This document shows, one piece after another, positions 57,936 through 64,000 of a stretch of 64,000 bases of DNA (its first letter is position 1; each line of letters starts with the position of its first letter). The position numbers and the translations under genes were made by a program. Origin of the DNA: Isoetes taiwanensis (taxonomy: Eukaryota > Streptophyta > Lycopodiopsida > Isoetales > Isoetaceae); contig JAJEKV010000168.1 of assembly GCA_021234155.1 (NCBI GenBank), positions 615,352 through 679,351 of the forward strand, written 5' to 3'. The notes under the pieces are model-generated. The model worked only from the letters and a program-made list of their open reading frames with translations, had not been told where the DNA came from and did no database searches.

Positions 57936-60470
57936 ATGGCAGCCCCCAAACTTTCTACACTTCAAGCTTCTGCTCTAAGGGATGCGACTCTTTTCGGGTC
58001 TGTGTCTTTCTCGACGCCCACCTTTCGAGAGGCCCTTGTTGGTCTGAGTCGGGAAGTTGCGGAACGCCACAAGCTTTACGAATTTCCACAAATGGAGCTC
58101 CCGGCCCCAAATCCGGCGCAATTGCAGCAGTTCATCGCACACATCGTCAACAGCCCGGAAGGATTTGCTACGGTGGTCGATGGCACCACCATTTTACTTA
58201 CTCAGCATTTGATTTCTGAGGTATTCCGCATCCCTTTGCAAAAACCTTCTGTTTTATGGGCTGCTTTACAGGACATGGACGTCACTCAGTTTGGCGCTCT
58301 TCCTTATCAAGCAAACCATCATCGCCTCACAAATATTGCCAAACCACATGAGACTTTTGTAAAGTTTCTGTGGCGAAAATTGCTTGGGCATTCCATTAAG
58401 AACACCCACATCAATAAGCCGTTTTACAATATGGTCATCACTGCCATCCACTCCAATCTGCATGTTGATTGGCCACAGCTCTTATTCTACCGCCTTCTTC
58501 AAGAAGTAGACCGCATCCGGGCTACTCCCTCCTCTGTCTCTGAAATTTCCGTGGGAGGCCATCTTCAGGCCCTCATTCGTCATTATCTTCCTGTTCTTGA
58601 GAGCCCTTCCACTTCCCATAACTCCACTCAGCGCTCTCTGCATTCCCAGCGTCAAACTCAACAAGCTGTACCTTCACGCCAGACCTCCCCTCGTCCTGTG
58701 CAACCTCAGACCATGCATGTTATTGTATCCTCTTCCTCCTCTGAGGCCACGCCTACCAATTCCCGTCATCCCTCTCAACAATCTCAGACAAGGCAGCCAC
58801 AGGGCCCTGAACCTCCCCATCCTCGACAGCTCCTGTACAAATTCTAGCAAGATGTTCAAGCCGCTGCCATGCAGCTACATGCATCCCAGGAGGCTCTCAT
58901 GACTGGTGTTCAGGCGTCCCTGGAGGCTTCCGATGCTGTTCAAAGAGACCTTCAAGCTGCCACTGCCCATATTCAAACTTTGGAGGCCCAACTTCAAGAA
59001 AAGCACGCGGCTCTATTACAGGCCCGTATAGATCTCAAGGATCAGACCAGCCTACTTACAGATCAGCAGGCTCAGCTCCAAATACCACTTCAGGACTTAC
59101 TGGAACAAAACAAGTCCAAAGATACTCTCCTGGGTGAAAAGGAGAAACACATTGCTAAGCTCGACGCCTTGTACACAGAGCTTTGTGACAATTACAGCAC
59201 TCAAGTTCAAAACCTCACTGAGCGTGAAACTCGACTCACCTCCCTTGAAGCTCATCTTTCCACGCTCACCAATCAATTAACGTCCCTCCAGACTCAGCTG
59301 TTGGAGGTTCAGAAACAAAAGGTCATCGATGATGCGGAGATTGCCACACTTCGCCTCCAGACTCCTGGGCAATCCTCTTCACATGCCACGCTTCCTGGTA
59401 AACGGGTCCGTGATCAGTCCCTTCTTTTGTTAGAAAAGGAGCATCGGATCCGTGACCTTGAACATCAGCTCCAGCAAGCAGTTCAATCTGCTGAGGAAGC
59501 CCAAAACAGACAGGAGGGATATCTTGAAATTGCTACAAACATCCCGGTGGACTTCTCTACTCCTTCCAGCTATCTTGACTATGTGGTGGCCCGACGGCAC
59601 CTCTTTCTTTTGAAGTGGTACACGGCCAATGACAAAGTTCATCAACCGCCACTCACCAGTGTGGACTTCCTTCGGATCTGGCCGGATCTTTCTATAGAAG
59701 ATAAGGGTTTATTTTGTGCACTCTTAGTCTTTGATCAACTCATGGTTGAAGATCCTGAATTAGTCATCTTCCGAGTTGTTCAGCCCATGGCATATGTTTT
59801 TCATGACTTCTACCTGGCGGATCTCCAGGATAAATTCCGGGATGAGGCCCATCGTGTTTTTAGAGGCAACTCCAATGCTGCTTGGTTGTTATCAACCACC
59901 AACAAATATTTCAAGGATCCTGCTCAGTCTCAGACTTTTGAACAGGAGTACATGCCTGAACTGGCTCAGCACTTACCTCTGTGGCAGGCTGAAACGTTGG
60001 AACAGGTCAACAAAAATCTGGCACACCCTGATGATCTCGAATTTGCCCAGATTTATATGCAGCACTTGGGAGGCTACAATCAACTCCGTGGCCTTCTGGA
60101 AAGCAAGACCATCCCCACGGGTTGGGTCAATCCCCCTGTCTATCAATTACTCTCTACTTCAGAATGGGACCATTGGTGTCGTGCTCTTGATCAACATCTT
60201 GTTCAAGCATTTCGGGACATGGCTCTGCAACCCACGCACACGGGCATGCTTCCCTCTCTATATGCTTCCTTAGGAGCCCCTCCCCGCCCACGGTTCCTTT
60301 CTTCTGACTGGCGTCTTCCCTTTTGGACGAAGGTCATGGATGGCCACGCACTGGTCGACTCACCTCGGATCTCCACGGATCTCGGTGGGATCCCCCCGAT
60401 TTGTCGAGGCAGCTCAAGCGGGAGGATAATGCCACTTTGGACACTACTGAAAATTGGATTTATATCGGTA
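57936..60470 (+). pseudogene. LTR-B extra coding region with long coiled coil
   Basis: This region of about 2.5 kb follows integrase on the same strand. It starts MAAPKLSTLQASALRDATLF. The first 290 or so residues look globular (FVKFLWRKLLGHSIKNTHIN, MVITAIHSNLHVDWPQLLFY). A Ser/Pro/Gln-rich linker follows, then about 200 residues of heptad-like coiled coil (HIQTLEAQLQEKHAALLQAR, LEAHLSTLTNQLTSLQTQLL), then a C-terminal globular part (DYVVARRHLFLLKWYTANDK). I see no signal peptide or membrane span, so it does not look like an envelope protein. It may compare with the extra ORFs of Athila-like plant elements. It carries a break. Confidence 0.6.
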
Positions 60471-60920
60471 ACGGCGTGGTTGGCAAAAGCCCAGCGATGC
60501 CTTGCATGGTCTTGATACCTTCTTGCACGTCTGCCACCTCACCGGACCCTTGATCCACCGTCAAAGCTGGTTTTGGTGCGACTCTCAAATGCATCCTATT
60601 CGACTCTTGAAATCGGCGTCCAATCTTTCCTTTGCAATCCGAATGCGATGTCGGTACCTTCGGTCTCCAAATCTGCCTTCTCATGGAGTGCCAGTTTGTT
60701 CCTTCGCGGCCCATGCCACCTGGAAGACATGGTGCTCTCACTTTCTCATTGAGGCCCATCCTGCCCTAGGGCTCAACACCCCTGAAGCTCTTCAAATACG
60801 CCAGGACCTCATTGCTCATTACCATAATGGCGCCCGACCTCATTCCCGTGAGGATCACTTTCCGACTGCTGGTTTCCCGCCCTCGGAAGCCATTCCTCCT
60901 TTTCTTGACCGAAGTGTCGT

Positions 60921-60932
60921 TTGGTGGGGGAG
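60921..60932 (+). other. LTR-B polypurine tract
   Basis: TTGGTGGGGGAG lies directly before the 3' LTR start TGTTAG. It is the expected plus-strand primer and fixes the LTR border. Confidence 0.85.
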
Positions 60933-61516
60933 TGTTAGTCACTGTGCCTCCCGGTTCGGGACTATTCATGCACACGACGGACGAGGTCAAGCTCAAGGAT
61001 CCACCGATCGACCATGGGGTCAGCCATCAAAGGCCCAGCAGAAGACCAAGCAGCAGACCACGCAGTCAAAGCCTGGGTCTGCTATCAAGAGGCGCCGCTC
61101 AGACAAGTGATGGCCCGCCACCGCCCGCGTCAGCGTCAGCGTGATTCTAGGCACCGCCAACGTTCCTGCAAATCAGGCCTCCTTCCAGAAGTGGGCACCG
61201 AGATCAGTCAGCGTGTCTATATTGGGCCAAAGGCCATTGTACTATATATATGATTAGAGCTAGCACATGAAGGCTAGATGAGTTTTGAATCTTGTCTCAT
61301 TTCAGTCTTCTCTCGATTGCGAGAGCTCATGTATGTTCATCATTGATATCAAGGAAGCTTATCATTTTCCTCTCATTGTTCTTTTTGTTCTGTTTTCTTC
61401 TTCTTGTTCTCTTCTTGCAAATCCCGCGTGACATAGTCCCCCGGACTCTCCTGTTAGATCCACGGGTCCTCACAGAGGGCTGTCTTCCAGGAGTTCCCGA
61501 ATCCAGACCCCAAACA
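60933..61516 (+). repeat. LTR-B 3' LTR
   Basis: The 584-bp partner of 50,402-50,993. It ends CCCCAAACA and is followed by TCTGG and the resumed LINE frame. Confidence 0.9.
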
Positions 61517-61521
61517 TCTGG

Positions 61522-64000
61522 ATTATTGTTAAATGGCAGGATAAGGGTCAGGAATGGGGTATTGTAAATGTTTATGCTCATAATCAACCGGGTCAAAGGG
61601 GTTCTTTATGGGCTTCTTTGAGGAGTAAGGTGCTTAGACTTGGAAGTAATGTTGCTTGGTTTATGGTTGGTGACTTTAATATGGTAGAAGCAGAAGTTGA
61701 TAGATGTGGTCGGGGATCACAAGTAATCCAAGGATTTGAGAGGGAACAGTGGCGATGTTTCCTGCTGGAGTGTGGATGGGCAGAAATTGATGGGGATCAG
61801 TCATACACATGGTGTAATGGTTGGACGGGTTATGGTAGAGCCTATGCTCGCCATGATCGTGGCTATTATAATGTTATTGCTGCTGGCTTGGTACTTCCTT
61901 TTCACAGGACTAATCTATTGGATAGTTCCGTTTCAGATCACAACCCACAATGGTTTTCTTACTCATACCGCAAATAATAGAAGGCCCACTAAAACATTTT
62001 TCAAGCTCAATACCGCCACCAAGAACGAAGAGTTTAAAACAGTCAAAGATGCGTGGTCACGGGCATTCGCTTCATCCAGGGGGATGTCAGGGGTTGTAGC
62101 TGCCGGTCAAATCCTTTGCTAAGGAATGGGGTCATCGTAAAGTGGTTGAGGCCAGAGGTCATTTGACAGCCTTATATCAGGAGTTACAAATATGCAGAGC
62201 TCACATTCCTTCTTCTGGCATTAGAGAGAAACAGATCTTACAAGAAATTAAAGATATTGAGATCTACTTGAAAGTTTCTTTGGAGTGAAGTTGAAGGCTG
62301 GTTTGCAATGGTTTAAGTCTGGTGATAGGTGTTCTCATTTCTTTTTTTGGGCGGAAAAATGGAGGAGGATGGCTACTTCTATTAACTCTCTCACTCTCCC
62401 GATGATGGCTCGAGAGGTTTACGTCCGGTGCACCTAAAGCAGCACCTACATAATCATTTTGCAGTATTCTTTGCTCGACATCGCTTACCATTTCAGGAGG
62501 ACATGCAATCAGCTGTGTTAACTAAAGTGCATTCTATTGTTTCAGCAGAGCAACGTTCAATTTTAGAGACAAATATCACTAGAGACGATCTAGGCGCAGC
62601 GGCTCACCTATTGGAGAAAGGAAAATGTCCAGGTCTTGACGGTTTTCCAGTAGAATTTTTTCAAGAATATTGGGAGTGGATTGGAGATGATATATATAAT
62701 GCATTTTGTGAATTTAGAAGATACAGAAGTTTGGACAAAATTCTTAACACAGGTGCTATTTCCCTCATTCCCAAGTGTAAAGAGCCCAAGACCATTTCGG
62801 ATTGGCGTCCTATAACATTGCTTTCTACAGTGTATAAGATTTTTGCGAAAGCTCTGGCAGAGAAGTTGTGTGTTGTTCTTGCTGAGTCAATTTCGTCCAC
62901 CCAAACTGGATTCTTGCCTGGAAGGTGTATTCTTGATAATGTTGCAACGGCCTATGAAGGTATGTATTGGGCAAGGCTAAAGGCCCATCGTATTGTGTAT
63001 CTCAAACTTGACTTTGCCAAGGCATATGACAGTGTGGATTGGGGTTTTTTAGAGAAGTGTTTATTGGCTTTAGGGTTTGGTATCCCATTCACAAGAGATG
63101 TCATGAAGTTGCATACTTCAGTAAGATCTACAGTACTCTTACAGGGAGAGCCCTCTGTTGTCTTTCCTGTTGGTAGAGGAGTTCGTCAAGGTTGCCCCTT
63201 GGCTCCATTACTTTTTACAATAATGGCAGAGGTGCTTTCACAATTATTTTCTAGTGCTGCTGAGGATGATGTGATCAGGGGTCTTCCTATGGAAAATGGC
63301 TCTCAAGAAATTATTAATCAATATGCAGATGATACCTTTCTATTTTTGAAAGCAGATGTTGATAATCTCCAAAATGCAAAGCTTCTGCTTGACACATTTT
63401 CCTTAGCCTCTGGAGTTTTGGTCGGTTGGCAAAAGTGTTCTGCTTTGTGGACTCTAGATGATGAAGTCCCATCATGTGTTCTTGCTTACCCCTGGAAGGT
63501 GTTGCCTCATGGGAAGGCAACCAAGCTTCTTGGTATCCCAGTGGGTATTCATGTTTCAACTTGTGATGCTTGGGATGTTATAATTGAGGGGTTGCGGAGG
63601 CACCTTTTTTGGTGGGATACGGCTAAGCTATCTATGCCTGGAAGGGTAACAGTTGCTAAGCATGTCTTAAGCAACACACATGTCTATATGGCTTCTGCCA
63701 TTCTTACTTCCCACTCAAAGTTTCAGGAGATTGTGGGTGTTGTTAGAAACCTTATCTGGGGTGGAAATGAAGCAGGGGTAGTGGTGAAGGTTGCATGGTC
63801 TAAGTGTATAAAACCTAAGTCTGCTGGAGGTTTGGGCATGACAGATTTCTATTTGCAGAGTAAGGTTATGATCTCAAAATTCATTTGGCGGCTTCTCGTA
63901 GGTAAGGATGATTCTCCTGGGTTACGGCTTATTGCACGTGCTCTTACCCTCCGTATCCCTTTTGGTAAAGTCACACTCAAACCTGTTCTTCCATGGAGTT
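61522..64000 (+). mobile_element. LINE copy, ORF2 continued (3' piece, runs off the window)
   Basis: The endonuclease resumes IIVKWQDKGQEWGIVNVYAH, then MVGDFNMVEAEVDRCG, GYGRAYARHDRGYYN and SVSDHNPQW. After a damaged linker near 61,975-62,460, with a stop after SYSYRK and several frame changes, the reverse transcriptase is open to the window edge: GLDGFPVEFFQEYWEWIGDD, TGFLPGRCILDNVATAYEGM, LKLDFAKAYDSVDWGFLEKC, RQGCPLAPLLFTIMAEVLSQ and the catalytic QYADDTFLFL. It is the same family as the minus-strand LINE at 38,904-42,173 but AT-richer. The zinc-binding end lies beyond the window. Confidence 0.88.

Larger units (their letters stand above)
50402..61516 (+). mobile_element. LTR-B: complete Ty3/gypsy LTR retrotransposon with an extra coding region after pol
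   Basis: LTRs at 50,402-50,993 and 60,933-61,516 begin TGTTAGTC and end CCCCAAACA. The flanks are GCTGG (50,397-50,401) and TCTGG (61,517-61,521), a 5-bp duplication with one change. A primer-binding site, gag, protease, reverse transcriptase, RNase H, integrase and a further coding region of about 2.6 kb follow in order, with a polypurine tract before the 3' LTR. The coding regions carry several breaks. LTR differences, including small indels, suggest it is older than LTR-A. It lies in the endonuclease domain of a LINE. Confidence 0.9.

Noticed and set aside
57936-60470. Envelope gene in LTR-B
   Set aside because: No signal peptide, membrane span or cleavage-type site is visible, and the dominant feature is a coiled coil.
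1-64000. CRISPR arrays, rRNA or tRNA genes
   Set aside because: No regularly spaced identical repeats, rRNA signatures or cloverleaf with matching arms were seen. The tRNA-like strings are retroelement primer-binding sites.

Overview
The window looks like a stretch of a large, repeat-rich land-plant genome. Plant-specific families set this: an AWPM-19-like membrane protein gene with short GT-AG introns, PLS-type pentatricopeptide repeat (PPR) relics, and pieces of a phytochrome, an ANTH-domain clathrin adaptor and a protein phosphatase 2C. The PPR style and the mixture of Ty3/gypsy elements, L1-type LINEs, hAT relics and Helitron-like ends would suit a fern or another non-flowering plant, but that is inference. 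Only one host gene looks intact: AWPM-19-like, minus strand, 25,785-26,866, four exons.

Layout. 1-12,540: a decayed hAT transposase (minus strand) is split by a complete 11.8-kb Ty3/gypsy element, LTR-A (140-11,979, 5-bp target duplication TTAGC). Its 3' LTR carries a 647-bp non-autonomous hAT element with a perfect 8-bp duplication. 13,332-15,540: an LTR and adjoining remnant of another element, minus strand. 16,731-19,641: a 2.9-kb element with terminal inverted repeats that encloses a phosphatase 2C fragment, a homopurine tract and a 50-bp perfect palindrome. 19,957-19,986: a Helitron-like 3' end. 20,000-24,300: mostly unassigned, with three plausible exons of an unrecognised minus-strand gene. 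24,917-25,027: a small foldback element. 25,785-26,866: the AWPM-19-like gene. 28,970-30,590: fragments of three unrelated genes (phytochrome, ANTH adaptor, PPR) packed head to tail on the plus strand, ending near a hairpin that resembles a Helitron terminus. 31,786-33,590: a decayed LINE, minus strand. 33,764-34,582: a possible old LTR with primer-binding site. 36,470-37,650: a long PPR pseudogene.

38,895-46,438 holds one L1-type LINE in two opposed pieces: 5' UTR, ORF1 and most of ORF2 on the minus strand, and the missing 3' end with its poly(A) tail on the plus strand. 49,835-64,000 holds another LINE copy on the plus strand, split inside its endonuclease domain by an 11.1-kb Ty3/gypsy element, LTR-B (50,402-61,516). 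LTR-B has an extra coiled-coil coding region after pol. The LINE resumes at 61,522 and runs off the window.

I see no operon-like or defence-type system. The interest is in transposon nesting, gene-fragment capture and unusual element architecture. The retroelement coding regions carry breaks and are described as fossils. All family names come from motif recognition, not from a search.
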